Of a stretch of DNA of 23,685 bases, positions 1 to 7,788 are shown in pieces (position 1 is the stretch's first letter; every line of letters starts with the position of its first letter). The DNA comes from Gammaproteobacteria bacterium (GTDB lineage: Bacteria; Pseudomonadota; Gammaproteobacteria; Arenicellales; Poriferihabitantaceae): contig JAHRAW010000101.1 of the NCBI GenBank assembly GCA_020027415.1, forward strand, positions 1 through 23,685, written 5' to 3'. The position numbers and the translations under genes were made by a program. The notes under the pieces were generated by a model. It saw nothing but the letters and a program-made list of their open reading frames with translations, was not told where the DNA came from and made no database searches.

Positions 1-157
1 GCTCCGAGTCGTCGGCGCCGGCGACCGCCGGGTCAATGATGGTCTGCGCAAAGGTCTGCTCAGCAGACAACCCAGCGCCAACCGCAAACACGGCAACCGC
101 CATCAGAGTAACAGCACGGCGAACCAAAAAACGACCAACCGGGATGAAAACTTTCAT
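1..157 (-). CDS. Secreted protein of unknown function, N-terminal fragment (cut by window edge)
   Basis: The reading frame starts at the ATG at 157 on the minus strand and runs off the window, giving 52 visible residues. A GGAG ribosome binding site lies nine bases before the start. The N-terminus looks like a Sec signal peptide: a basic stretch with Lys and several Arg (MKVFIPVGRFLVRR), a hydrophobic Ala/Val/Leu core, then small residues and a likely cleavage region near Ala-Glu-Gln or Phe-Ala-Gln. The visible mature part (TIIDPAVAGADDSE) is acidic and carries no recognisable domain. The product is therefore probably exported. It is divergent from the livK-like gene and separated from it by about 480 bases. 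Its function cannot be judged from this piece. Confidence 0.6.
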   Translation of the reverse strand, partial: MKVFIPVGRFLVRRAVTLMAVAVFAVGAGLSAEQTFAQTIIDPAVAGADDSE

Positions 158-443
158 TTCGAGAATCTCCGATAAATTGAATGGATGCATGGGTATAACA
201 AAATTTCGCAAAAATCAAACGCTTTAATCAGCAAAAAACACCGCCAACGCAGGCGATTTTAACCACAAAACAACCCAAACGCGATTTTTGATTTGGCGCA
301 ACAAGGCGAAATATAAGCCCAGATAATCCGATTGTCAAGGTAAAAAATCGGCTAATTTGCCTCGCACCGCCACCCGCCGCACATTCTCGCGCGCTTTTTT
401 AGCCGACCGGCTTTTGCAATTGACGCGCATCGTAAAAAGATCG

Positions 444-471
444 TTTTGGTGCGGTCGTTTTGGGGTATGAT
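444..471 (+). promoter_or_regulatory. Candidate sigma-70 promoter for the livK-like gene
   Basis: TATGAT at 466-471 matches the -10 consensus at five of six positions and is preceded by GGG. A weak -35 (TTTTGG, 444-449) lies 16 bases upstream. Transcription would start near 478, leaving a leader of about 160 bases. The same GGGTAT(A/G)AT context precedes the livGF operon. The -35 is poor, so this is tentative. Confidence 0.4.
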
Positions 472-542
472 ATGCCACCCATAAGCGCTGAGTCGGTTTT
501 GGGTAACGCTAATTTTGTCTAATATCTGAGCGATTAATTGCC

Positions 543-576
543 TAAGTGCTTAAGTATCTTTAAGTGTCGCTAAGTA
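543..576 (+). repeat. TAAGT repeats in the livK leader
   Basis: Four copies of TAAGT start at 543, 551, 561 and 571. They form two imperfect units of about 18 bases (TAAGTG...TAAGTATC), lying 60-95 bases before the livK-like start and downstream of the candidate promoter. They could be a direct-repeat operator or a decayed tandem duplication. No function is shown by the sequence. Confidence 0.5.
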
Positions 577-636
577 TCGTCCGATTCAGCATCGTTCATT
601 CAATTCTCGTGTCATTCCCACAAAGGGTTAGCAACT

Positions 637-1878
637 ATGTCTATGTCTACTAACATGAAGAAAATTTTCGGCATCGTGGGCGCAGTGGTACTACTCGCCA
701 TTATCGTTGTCGTGGTAAATCGCCCGGACTCACAATCCACCGGCGCCGCCGCCGCCGACATTAAAATCGGCGTCATTCTCGGCTTTACCGGACCCATTGA
801 ATCGCTCACCCCGGACATGGCCGCGGGCGCCGAACTGGCGATGAAAGAAGCCTCCGCATCCGGTCAATTGCTGGGCGGCAAGACAGTCGGCTCGGTGCGC
901 GGCGATTCCACCTGCGTTGACGCCGCCGCCGCCACCGCCGCCGCCGAACGGCTGGTGACTTCCGACAAGGTTGCCGCCATCATGGGCGCCGACTGCTCCG
1001 GCGTCACCACCGCGATTGCCAATAATGTGGCGATTCCAAACGGCGTGGTCATGGTCTCGCCGTCGGCGACTTCGCCGGCGCTGTCGGTGATTGAAGACAA
1101 CGGCTTTTTCTTCCGCACTGCGCCGTCGGACGCGCGGCAAGGGCAGGTGCTCGCCAAAGTGTTGCAAAGGCGCGGCATCAAAAAGGTCGCCATCACCTTC
1201 ACCAATAACGACTACGGCAAGGGCTTGTCGGAATCATTCAGCAATGCGTTTGCCAACGTCGGCGGCACGGTCGCAATCAACGCCGCGCATGAAGACGGCA
1301 AGGCTGATTACGCCGCCGAAGTGGGCGCGCTGGCGGCTTCCGGCGCGAAGCATTTGGTCGTCTTCGGCTATATTGACCAAGGCGGCAAAGGCATCATCCA
1401 AGCCGCGGTGGATACCGACGCGTTTCGCAGTTTCATCGTCGGCGACGGCATGATCGGCCAGTCGCTGATTAAAGCCATCGGCGATGATTTGGAAGGCGCG
1501 ATTGGCTCGGCGCCGGGCGGCACCGGTGAAGCGGCGGAGCAGTTCACCGCCTTCGCCAACAGCCAAGGTGTAGATCCGGATGGTCCGTTCCGCGGCGAAT
1601 CCTATGATGCGGCGGCGTTGATGATACTGGCAATGCAAGCCGCCGGCTCGGCTGAGCGTTCGGCGATTCAGGCGCAAATGATGAAGGTGGCAAATGCGCC
1701 GGGCGAGAAAATCGCCGCCGGCGAACTCGCCAAAGGGCTGCAGATTCTGGCGAACGGCGGCGAAGTAGATTATGTCGGCGCAACCAATGTTGAGTTCAAC
1801 CAGGTCGGCGAAGTATTCGGCTCGTATCAGGAAATGGAAGTCAAAAACGGCAAGTTTGAGACCGTTAGGGTTCACTAA
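637..1878 (+). CDS. Branched-chain amino-acid-type ABC transporter substrate-binding protein (LivK/Peripla_BP_6 family)
   Basis: This 413-residue protein is a periplasmic binding protein of the Liv/HAAT importer class, which captures small ligands such as branched-chain amino acids, amides or short carboxylates for the membrane complex. Residues 8-28 form a basic then strongly hydrophobic signal or anchor segment. There is no lipobox cysteine, so it is not an obvious lipoprotein. The mature domain opens with IKIGVILGFTGPIESL, the typical first strand and ligand loop of the family. Cys93 and Cys120 sit where many relatives have a disulfide. The start at 637 has an AAGGG site nine bases upstream; ATG codons at 643 and 655 are alternatives. 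The gene converges on livM, so its partner permease and ATPase genes are transcribed separately. The actual ligand cannot be told from sequence. Confidence 0.9.
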   Translation: MSMSTNMKKIFGIVGAVVLLAIIVVVVNRPDSQSTGAAAADIKIGVILGFTGPIESLTPDMAAGAELAMKEASASGQLLGGKTVGSVRGDSTCVDAAAATAAAERLVTSDKVAAIMGADCSGVTTAIANNVAIPNGVVMVSPSATSPALSVIEDNGFFFRTAPSDARQGQVLAKVLQRRGIKKVAITFTNNDYGKGLSESFSNAFANVGGTVAINAAHEDGKADYAAEVGALAASGAKHLVVFGYIDQGGKGIIQAAVDTDAFRSFIVGDGMIGQSLIKAIGDDLEGAIGSAPGGTGEAAEQFTAFANSQGVDPDGPFRGESYDAAALMILAMQAAGSAERSAIQAQMMKVANAPGEKIAAGELAKGLQILANGGEVDYVGATNVEFNQVGEVFGSYQEMEVKNGKFETVRVH

Positions 1879-1896
1879 GGTTAGGATTTACTAAGG
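1865..1896 (+). repeat. 16-nt tandem duplication over the livK stop codon
   Basis: TTAGGGTTCACTAAGG (1865-1880) is followed at once by TTAGGATTTACTAAGG (1881-1896), two mismatches apart. The real stop TAA is in the first copy, and the second copy carries a duplicate of the same gene-end sequence. Confidence 0.75.
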
Positions 1897-1907
1897 GTAA
1901 AGTTCCA

Positions 1908-1939
1908 AGTTGCGGCGCGTTGTAGCGCAAACTGCAACT
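1908..1939 (+). other. Minor hairpin upstream of the livK terminator
   Basis: AGTTGC (1908-1913) and GCAACT (1934-1939) are complementary, with an inner GCGC/GCGC pairing. There is no T-run after it, so it is probably an accessory 3' structure rather than a terminator. Confidence 0.35.
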
Positions 1940-1980
1940 CGTTCAACCGCAACCTGCGAAACACGACGCTCGAAACACGG

Positions 1981-2011
1981 CTCCCGGTGGCTTTGCCGCC
2001 GGGAGTTTTTT
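1981..2011 (+). terminator. Rho-independent terminator for the livK-like gene
   Basis: CTCCCGGTGGC and GCCGCCGGGAG form an 11-bp stem (one G-T pair) around a TTT loop at 1981-2005, followed by six T residues. This is a strong intrinsic terminator for rightward transcription. The stop codon of the convergent livM lies inside the T-run (2010-2012). Leftward transcripts meet no T-run after the hairpin, so it acts mainly in one direction. Confidence 0.9.
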
Positions 2012-3464
2012 ATTCGGCTGGCTTGCGCTCGGCTGGCGCCGGCGCTTGGCGTCGCCTAACCACCTCCGGCAAAATCCCGCCGGGGCTGAACCGCATCACC
2101 AATAACAGCACCAAGCCCATTAGCAACAGCCGCATATACTGCGCGCTTGCCAGCAAATGCACGCGCACCGGATGCTGCGCATGCAACCAAGCAGTGGCAT
2201 TATCCACCAGCCACAAGCCGGCCGGCTCCACTTCAATCCACACAAACCACACCAAGAAGCCGCCCAAGACCGCGCCGAGGTTGTTGCCGGAACCGCCGAC
2301 GATGACCATGACCCAGATTAAGAAAGTAAAGCGCAACGGGTTGTAAGTGCCGGGGGTGAATTGCCCGTCTAAGGTGGTCAGCATCGCGCCGGCGATGCCG
2401 ACCACCGCCGAACCGAGAATAAACACTTGCCGATGGCGCGCGGTAATATGCTTGCCCATGCAGTTGGCGGCAATGTGATTGTCGCGAATGGCGCGCATCA
2501 TCCTGCCCCACGGCGAGTTCAGCGCGGTGATGCTCAACGCCAAAATCACCGCCAGCACCGCCGCAAACAGCCCGCTATAGCACAATTTGACGAACAAACT
2601 GGAGGCCTCAACCACCAACGCTCGCAGGGCTTCGCCGCTCGCTTCCGGCGATAACTCAGATAACTCGGCGGCGTTGCGTTGTTGCACCCAGTGGATAAAC
2701 CAAGGGGTTTGTTGCAGGTCAATTTCATACGGCACCGGACGGGGCAGCCCAGTGACATTCTTCACTCCGCGGGTGAGCCAGTCCTCGTTTTTCAAAAATG
2801 CGATGATGATTTCCGCTATTCCCAAGGTGGCGATGGCGAGATAGTCGGCACGCAGTCCGAGCGCAACTCTGCCCACCACCCACGCGGCGGCGGCGGCGAA
2901 TAAACCGCCGACCGCCCAGGAAAAAATAATCGGCAAGCCGAGGCCGCCGAGATAGCCATACTGAGACGGCTGCACCGCTTCAATCGCGCCCACCGCCGGG
3001 GTGTAAAAATAGCGCATGGCAAGCACGCCCAACCCGATGACCGCCGTCATGCACAGCAGGCGCGCGTTGCCCTTGCGCATGCGTCGGTAGAGTAGCGTGG
3101 CGAGCGCAATGGTAACCGCGCAGCACACCGCCGCGAGTAGCAAGTTGACGCCGCCGGCCGCCCACGCGGCGACCACCGGAGGTTTGGAAACCAACACCGC
3201 GGCGACCCCGCCAAGGGCGGCAAACCCCATGATGCCGACGTTGAACAAGCCGCCGAATCCCCACTGGATATTGACTCCCAGCGCCATAATCGCCGAGATT
3301 AAACACAGGTTGACAATCGCCAACGCGAACGACCAAGACTGCCCGATGCCGACCAACAGTAGCAACGCGGCGATGACGGCGAACGCCAAACTGGCGCGCA
3401 GCATGGGTTGCATGGGCTGCCCGGATTGCCCGGATTGCCCGGATTGAATTTGCGGTTGGCTCAC
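2010..3464 (-). CDS. livM: Branched-chain amino-acid-type ABC transporter permease LivM
   Basis: This is the second membrane subunit of the Liv-type importer. It is a very hydrophobic protein with many membrane spans, carrying the family segments ALGVNIQWGFGGLFNVG near the N-terminus and DNHIAANCMGK in the EAA-like cytoplasmic loop that contacts the ATPase. At about 484 residues it is longer than E. coli LivM (about 425). The extra length includes a hydrophilic insert between spans around the WVQQRNAAELSELS region. I place the start at the GTG at 3464 because it overlaps the livH stop as GTGA, a normal coupling. An in-frame GTG at 3497 and ATG codons near 3419 and 3410 are alternatives. The N-terminus contains Ser-Gly-Gln triplets from a 9-nt tandem repeat. 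It is the last gene of livGF-livH-livM. Confidence 0.85.
   Translation of the reverse strand: MSQPQIQSGQSGQSGQPMQPMLRASLAFAVIAALLLLVGIGQSWSFALAIVNLCLISAIMALGVNIQWGFGGLFNVGIMGFAALGGVAAVLVSKPPVVAAWAAGGVNLLLAAVCCAVTIALATLLYRRMRKGNARLLCMTAVIGLGVLAMRYFYTPAVGAIEAVQPSQYGYLGGLGLPIIFSWAVGGLFAAAAAWVVGRVALGLRADYLAIATLGIAEIIIAFLKNEDWLTRGVKNVTGLPRPVPYEIDLQQTPWFIHWVQQRNAAELSELSPEASGEALRALVVEASSLFVKLCYSGLFAAVLAVILALSITALNSPWGRMMRAIRDNHIAANCMGKHITARHRQVFILGSAVVGIAGAMLTTLDGQFTPGTYNPLRFTFLIWVMVIVGGSGNNLGAVLGGFLVWFVWIEVEPAGLWLVDNATAWLHAQHPVRVHLLASAQYMRLLLMGLVLLLVMRFSPGGILPEVVRRRQAPAPAERKPAE
3401..3447 (-). repeat. 9-nt tandem repeats at the livM N-terminus
   Basis: CCGGATTGC (plus strand) repeats three times at 3421-3447, the last copy ending in A, and encodes Ser-Gly-Gln units on the minus strand. 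Next to it, GCATGGGTT/GCATGGGCT (3401-3418) encodes a Gln-Pro-Met pair. The whole block lies before the first membrane span, so its copy number could vary without touching the fold. Confidence 0.8.
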
Positions 3465-4474
3465 AGCACCCGCCCGCGGAAGATTCCAGTGGGGCACGCA
3501 AGCAACACGATTACCAAGATGATGAACGACACCGCAAACTTATAATCGGTGGACAGCAGTTGCACCAACCCGTGCGGCTGCCAAGCGGCTGGCAGCAGGT
3601 AGATGAGAAATTTTTTATACGCATAGGTAATGGTCACCTCAGAAAACGCGATGACAAACCCGCCGGCAATCGCGCCGTGCGGCTTGCCAATGCCGCCGAC
3701 GATGGCGGCGGCAAAAATCGGTAGTAGCAATTGGTGATAAGTAAACGGCTTGAAACTTTTATCCAACCCGTAGAGCGTGCCGGCGATGGTCGCTAACGCA
3801 GCCGCCAATATCCAAGTCATGCGCACCACCCGCAACGGGTCAATGCCGGACAATAACGCCAACTCTTCATTATCGGAAAAAGCGCGCATGGCTTTGCCGC
3901 TGCGGGTTTTCTGCAAAAACCAGAACAGCGCGATGACCAACAAAATCGCAATTACAATCGTTAAACCTTGCGAAACCTTCAGGCTCAAGCCCTCGCTCAA
4001 CCCGGTCGCTTGCTTGAAATCGCGCGCTTTAATCAAAAACCGCTGCCCATCGGCAAATTGACGGTCGTCGGCGCCGATGACAAAGCGCACCACGCCGTTG
4101 ATGATCAACATCACCCCCACCGAAGCAATCATAAACACCAGCGGCGGACTTTTTTTATGGCGGTAGTAACGATATACGGTGCGCTCCACCAGCATACAAA
4201 GCAGCACCGTGGCGGCAATGCCGAACGGCAAGCCAAGCAACGCGGTGGGCAACGGGTGGATATGAAACCCGCGGGCTTGCAGCCACCAAGTTACTAAAAT
4301 GGTTGCCATCGCGCCAAACGCCATGGTGTCGCCATGCGCAAAGTTGGAAAAGCGCAACACCCCATACACTAACGTGACGCCGAGCGCGCCCAACGCCAGT
4401 TGCGCGCCATACGACAAGCCCGGTATCAGCACGAAGTTGGCGAACAGCACCAGCGCATTGAGTAGGTCAGCCAT
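3461..4474 (-). CDS. livH: Branched-chain amino-acid-type ABC transporter permease LivH
   Basis: This 337-residue integral membrane protein is the first permease of the Liv-type importer. The N-terminal span leads into GALGVTLVYGVLRFSNFAHG, the hallmark of LivH proteins, and AFSDNEELALLSGID is the cytoplasmic coupling loop. Near the C-terminus, GGIGKPHGAIAGGFVIAFSE matches the conserved GGxGxxxGAxxGG region. It is slightly longer than E. coli LivH (308) because of a hydrophilic loop around residues 130-150. The ATG at 4474 is 42 bases after the livGF stop, with a weak GAG site upstream. The gene overlaps livM by four bases if livM starts at GTG 3464. Pore partner: LivM; motor: LivGF. Confidence 0.9.
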   Translation of the reverse strand: MADLLNALVLFANFVLIPGLSYGAQLALGALGVTLVYGVLRFSNFAHGDTMAFGAMATILVTWWLQARGFHIHPLPTALLGLPFGIAATVLLCMLVERTVYRYYRHKKSPPLVFMIASVGVMLIINGVVRFVIGADDRQFADGQRFLIKARDFKQATGLSEGLSLKVSQGLTIVIAILLVIALFWFLQKTRSGKAMRAFSDNEELALLSGIDPLRVVRMTWILAAALATIAGTLYGLDKSFKPFTYHQLLLPIFAAAIVGGIGKPHGAIAGGFVIAFSEVTITYAYKKFLIYLLPAAWQPHGLVQLLSTDYKFAVSFIILVIVLLACPTGIFRGRVL

Positions 4475-4477
4475 TTG

Positions 4478-4502
4478 CTCAGGTTTTGCGACTCAGGTTT
4501 TG
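4478..4502 (-). repeat. 14-nt-period duplication in the livGF-livH gap
   Basis: CTCAGGTTTTG occurs at 4478-4488 and again at 4492-4502. The two copies take up more than half of the 42-base gap and sit in the livH ribosome-binding region. Confidence 0.6.
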
Positions 4503-4516
4503 GCAAGAAGACAAAG

Positions 4517-6082
4517 TTAGCCGCCTAAAAATGATTTTCGCACTTCCGGATTGGCGAGCAACGCCGCGCCGCGGTCGGTGTGGCGATTCGCGCCCAACAC
4601 CAACACATAGCCGCGGTCGGCGATGCTGAGCGCCTGCCGCGCATTCTGCTCAACCATCAGAATGGCGACGCCGCTATCGCGCACCTCTAAAATTCGCGCA
4701 AACAAGTCGTCCATCACTAACGGCGACACCCCCGCCGTGGGTTCGTCCAACATCAATACCGACGGCTTTGTCATCAGCGCGCGCGCCACCGCCACTTGCT
4801 GCCGCTGTCCGCCGGATAACTCGCCCGCCAGTTGCCGCCGTTTCTCGCGTAGCACCGGGAAAAGTTCAAACACTTGCTCCATAGTGGCGGTGAAATCATC
4901 GCGCCGCAAATACGCGCCCATCTCCAGATTCTCCTGCACGCTCATGGTGACAAACACATTGGCAACCTGCGGCACAAACGCAATCCCACGCGCCACGCGC
5001 GCTTGCGGAGCCAACCCGGAAATATCCACCCCGCCTAACATAATCCGCCCATGGCGCAACTTCAGCATCCCCAACATGGCTTTCATGGCGGTTGATTTGC
5101 CGGCGCCGTTTGGTCCCACGATGACCACAATCTCGCCTTTACTCACGCCGACCGTGCACGCGTCTAAAATGTCCGCGCCGCCATAGCCGCCGGTCATGGC
5201 TTCGCCAATGAAGAAACGCATATCCGCGACTTCGCTCAGGTCCGCGGCGGCGCTCGCATCGCTGCGCGTGGGTTGCGGGCGCGGTTGCGGTATTGGAACG
5301 CGCGCGGTGTGGCGTCGCTTTATGCCCAGCCCGCGTCCTAAATAGGCTTCAATTACTTGCTCGTTGGCGTTCACTTCGGCGGCGCTGCCTTCGGTCAACA
5401 CCGCCCCCTCCGCCATCACAATGACCGGGTCGCACAGGCGGCTGATCATTTCCATGTCGTGCTCAATCATACAAAAAGTATAGTTGCGCTCCCGATTGAG
5501 CCGCAGGATGGCATCGCCGATGTCGTTCAGCAGGGTACGATTGACCCCCGCCCCGACTTCATCCAGCAGCACCACCTTGGCGTCGGTCATCATGGTGCGC
5601 CCCAATTCCAGCAGTTTTTTCTGCCCGCCGGACAAGTTGCCGGCAAGTTCATCGGCGAGCGGCGACAACTTCAAAAATTCCAGCACCGCCTCTGCCTGTC
5701 GGCGCAGTTGCGCCTCTTGTTTATGCATGCGCCGCCGCCGCAGCCAAGTGTTAACCAGCCGCTCACCGAGTTGCGCGGGCGGCACCATCATCAAATTTTC
5801 CAGCACCGTCAAGGTGGGGAACTCATGCGCAATCTGGAAAGTTCTGACCAGTCCTTTGGCAAACAGTTGATGCGGAGCAAACCCGGTGACATCTTCTCCA
5901 TCCAGCAAAATGCGCCCGCCAGTCGGGGCATACACCCCGGCGATGGTGTTAAACAAGGTGGTCTTGCCGGCGCCGTTTGGTCCGATGAGCCCAGTAATCT
6001 TGCCCCGTTGGATGTTCAAGGTCGCCTGATGAACGGCTTTCAAACCGCCAAAATGCTTGCACAACGAATGGACTTGAATCAT
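4517..6082 (-). CDS. livGF: Fused LivG-LivF ABC transporter ATPase
   Basis: One 521-residue protein carries both ATPase domains that are separate proteins in the usual Liv system. Domain 1 (residues 1-250, LivG type) has Walker A GPNGAGKT at 34-41, signature LSGGQ at 150-154, Walker B VVLLDE at 170-175 and the switch His208. Domain 2 (about 288-521, LivF type) has Walker A at 323-330, signature LSGGQ at 422-426, Walker B VLMLDE at 442-447, and VEQN in place of the switch histidine, as is usual for LivF. A Pro/Arg/Ala-rich linker (about 255-285) joins them. In domain 1 the residue after the catalytic Glu is Val rather than the common Pro. Both sites look able to hydrolyse ATP. It is the first gene of the transporter operon, and a single polypeptide fixes the two halves at 1:1. 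Confidence 0.92.
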   Translation of the reverse strand: MIQVHSLCKHFGGLKAVHQATLNIQRGKITGLIGPNGAGKTTLFNTIAGVYAPTGGRILLDGEDVTGFAPHQLFAKGLVRTFQIAHEFPTLTVLENLMMVPPAQLGERLVNTWLRRRRMHKQEAQLRRQAEAVLEFLKLSPLADELAGNLSGGQKKLLELGRTMMTDAKVVLLDEVGAGVNRTLLNDIGDAILRLNRERNYTFCMIEHDMEMISRLCDPVIVMAEGAVLTEGSAAEVNANEQVIEAYLGRGLGIKRRHTARVPIPQPRPQPTRSDASAAADLSEVADMRFFIGEAMTGGYGGADILDACTVGVSKGEIVVIVGPNGAGKSTAMKAMLGMLKLRHGRIMLGGVDISGLAPQARVARGIAFVPQVANVFVTMSVQENLEMGAYLRRDDFTATMEQVFELFPVLREKRRQLAGELSGGQRQQVAVARALMTKPSVLMLDEPTAGVSPLVMDDLFARILEVRDSGVAILMVEQNARQALSIADRGYVLVLGANRHTDRGAALLANPEVRKSFLGG

Positions 6083-6200
6083 GAGGCGGCGGTATTTTTC
6101 GGCGAAGGCGAGCCGTTAAGTTTGCTTGCTTGGGCGCTAAGATGAATTAGCAAGGCGGCATATCTCAGGGCGCGGGAAATAGAACGTGCGGAGTTGCGCG

Positions 6201-6206
6201 ATTATA
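6201..6206 (-). promoter_or_regulatory. -10 element upstream of the livGF operon
   Basis: On the minus strand 6206-6201 reads TATAAT, a perfect -10, preceded by TTGGG. No good -35 is seen at 16-18 bases. Transcription would begin near 6194, about 110 bases before the livGF start, in the only gap (6083-6317) between dinB and livGF. That gap holds nothing else convincing. Confidence 0.45.
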
Positions 6207-6317
6207 CCCAATTCGCCAGTTTTCATATTAAGGCCTCTTCCATCGTGGATATCCTTGCATCGCGGTTGCGGTTGCCGCTCTGAATCACCGCCCGGCGCCC
6301 CTTCGCCTCTATTTTTC

Positions 6318-7487
6318 TTAAGCCAGTAGCGAACTCCCGCGCCGAATTTTCGCGCTCCCATAGCGCGTGCGCACTTGGTCGCTTAGCGCATCCAACGCTT
6401 GCTGTTTGCGGTTGTCATGCGGGCGCAATAAATCGGCTTGGCCGGCGTTGCCGCACCGCGCGCCGCGCTGCAGATTGGTCACGCCCACGCCGAGCAACCG
6501 CACCGCGAATTTTCGCGCGCCGAGTTGTTGCTGTAACAACGCACTCAGCATCTCCCAGAGGTCGGCGGTGACATTGCTCGCCGCGCGCAAGCCGCGCGCG
6601 CGGGTAATGGTGGAGAAATCACCGAAACGAATTTTCAACTGCACGGTGCCGCCGCGCAAATCGGAACACCGCAATCGGTAACCAACTTCTTCGGTTAACG
6701 CGAGGGCGGTGGCTTGCAGGATATCCAAGTCGGCAATATCGGCGGCGAAAGTGGTTTCTTGGGAAATGGATTTGGCTTCGCTGTACGGAATCACCGCGCG
6801 CTCATCCACGCCGTGCGCCAGTTGCCATAACCGCTCGCCGGCGTGCCCGAATTCGGCGCGCAGGTCGGCTTGTGAGGCTTGTCGTAACTGCAACACCGTG
6901 CGAATGCCAACGCGATGCAAGCGCGCTTTGGCGACTCTGCCTACGCCGCTGATTCGCTCAATGGGCAGCCGGTCCAGAAACGCCTGCGCGTGTTGCTGGT
7001 GAAGCACGGTGAATCCATTCGGTTTGTTGTGTCCGCTCGCCAGTTTCGCCAAAAATTTATTCGGCGCGACGCCGACCGACGCCACCAGTTGCAGTTCGGC
7101 GTAAATATCGCGTTTGATGGCAACGCCGATTTGTTCGGCGTCGCCATGCAACCGCTCGCTGCCGCTTGGATCCAGAAACGCTTCATCCAGCGACAAAGGC
7201 TCAATAAGCGGCGTATAGCGATTGAAAATTTGGTGGATTTGCGCGGACACCGCGGCATACATTTTCCCGCGCGGCGGCACAATGACGACCTGCGGATACC
7301 GCCGCACCGCCGCCGCGGTCGGCATGGCGCTGTGAATTCCAAACTTGCGCGCGGCATAGTTGGCGGCCGCCACCACGCCGCGCGCGTCCGCCCGCCCGCC
7401 GACCACCAACGGCTTGCCGCGCAACTCGGGGCGTTCGCGTTCTTCCACCGATGCGTAAAACGCATCCATGTCAATATGTAAAATCAA
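6318..7487 (-). CDS. dinB: DNA polymerase IV (Y-family translesion polymerase)
   Basis: This 389-residue error-prone polymerase copies past damaged or misaligned template. The palm residues are all present: Asp6 in HIDMD, and Asp101-Glu102 in PLSLDEAFLD. Tyr11 sits at the sugar steric-gate position in DAFYASVEE. The helix-hairpin-helix region (ISGVGRVAKARLHRVGI) and little-finger domain follow. A QADLLRP segment near the C-terminus could be the sliding-clamp-binding peptide. The start is a TTG at 7487: an in-frame TGA lies two codons upstream, and the next ATG would remove the catalytic Asp6. It is a single gene, divergent from ccmA. It is about 40 residues longer than E. coli Pol IV. Confidence 0.93.
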   Translation of the reverse strand: MILHIDMDAFYASVEERERPELRGKPLVVGGRADARGVVAAANYAARKFGIHSAMPTAAAVRRYPQVVIVPPRGKMYAAVSAQIHQIFNRYTPLIEPLSLDEAFLDPSGSERLHGDAEQIGVAIKRDIYAELQLVASVGVAPNKFLAKLASGHNKPNGFTVLHQQHAQAFLDRLPIERISGVGRVAKARLHRVGIRTVLQLRQASQADLRAEFGHAGERLWQLAHGVDERAVIPYSEAKSISQETTFAADIADLDILQATALALTEEVGYRLRCSDLRGGTVQLKIRFGDFSTITRARGLRAASNVTADLWEMLSALLQQQLGARKFAVRLLGVGVTNLQRGARCGNAGQADLLRPHDNRKQQALDALSDQVRTRYGSAKIRRGSSLLA

Positions 7488-7605
7488 GCGTCAACACCCA
7501 TGGTAAATTCAAAGCGCAAATGCAAAGCGGCGCAGCGATGGTTAGAAAATCAACCACGCGTAGGAAGTGTAACGGAGCGTATGGGTAACAACCAGACGCC
7601 ATGCC

Positions 7606-7634
7606 TTGCGCCAAGCGCGGCAAAACGCTACACT
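7606..7634 (+). promoter_or_regulatory. Candidate promoter of the ccm operon
   Basis: TTGCGC (7606-7611) and TACACT (7629-7634) are spaced by exactly 17 bases. Transcription would start near 7641, about 148 bases before ccmA. Each box is only a moderate consensus match. Confidence 0.4.
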
Positions 7635-7687
7635 GGGCGGGCTTCAGCCATGCAGCCGCGTCCGCTGGCGATGCGCGCGGTTGCGGC

Positions 7688-7723
7688 TATCGTTGCCTTT
7701 ATCGTTGCCTTTATCGTTGCCTT
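7688..7723 (+). repeat. 12-nt tandem repeat, three perfect copies
   Basis: TATCGTTGCCTT repeats three times without a mismatch, 65 bases before the ccmA start and downstream of the candidate promoter, so it would be in the 5' untranslated leader. Confidence 0.9.
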
Positions 7724-7788
7724 TAAGTTGCGGCGTTGAAAAATCGCAACGCCTCGCCACTCCCACCCCCACTCGTTGTTGCGAACCA

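Larger units (their letters stand above)
158..636. other. Divergent intergenic region, 479 nt
   Basis: There is no convincing gene here. The stretch is clearly richer in A and T than the neighbouring genes and separates two divergent genes. It holds a promoter-like TATGAT at 466-471 for the rightward gene and a cluster of TAAGT repeats at 543-575. A short open frame at 36-227 crosses its left end, but it is antisense to the secreted-protein start and has no protein-like features. Confidence 0.6.
7488..7788. other. Divergent dinB/ccmA intergenic region, 301 nt
   Basis: This gap holds a candidate promoter for the ccm operon (7606-7634) and three perfect copies of a 12-nt repeat (7688-7723). 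Open frames running through it upstream of ccmA start have no protein-like character. Confidence 0.55.

Noticed and set aside
36..227. Rightward 63-residue open frame
   Set aside because: It is antisense to a good secreted-protein start, has Lys/Thr/Arg-rich random-looking composition and lacks a ribosome binding site.
730..1875. Several leftward open frames inside the livK-like gene
   Set aside because: They have His/Arg/Gly-rich composition typical of antisense frames in GC-rich genes, while the plus-strand frame has full family features.
5357..6145. 262-residue rightward frame opposite livGF
   Set aside because: It is the antisense shadow of two well-supported ATPase domains, with no recognisable motif.
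6137..6361. Small leftward frame between dinB and livGF
   Set aside because: It overlaps the dinB 3' end and the probable livGF promoter, and its composition is not protein-like.
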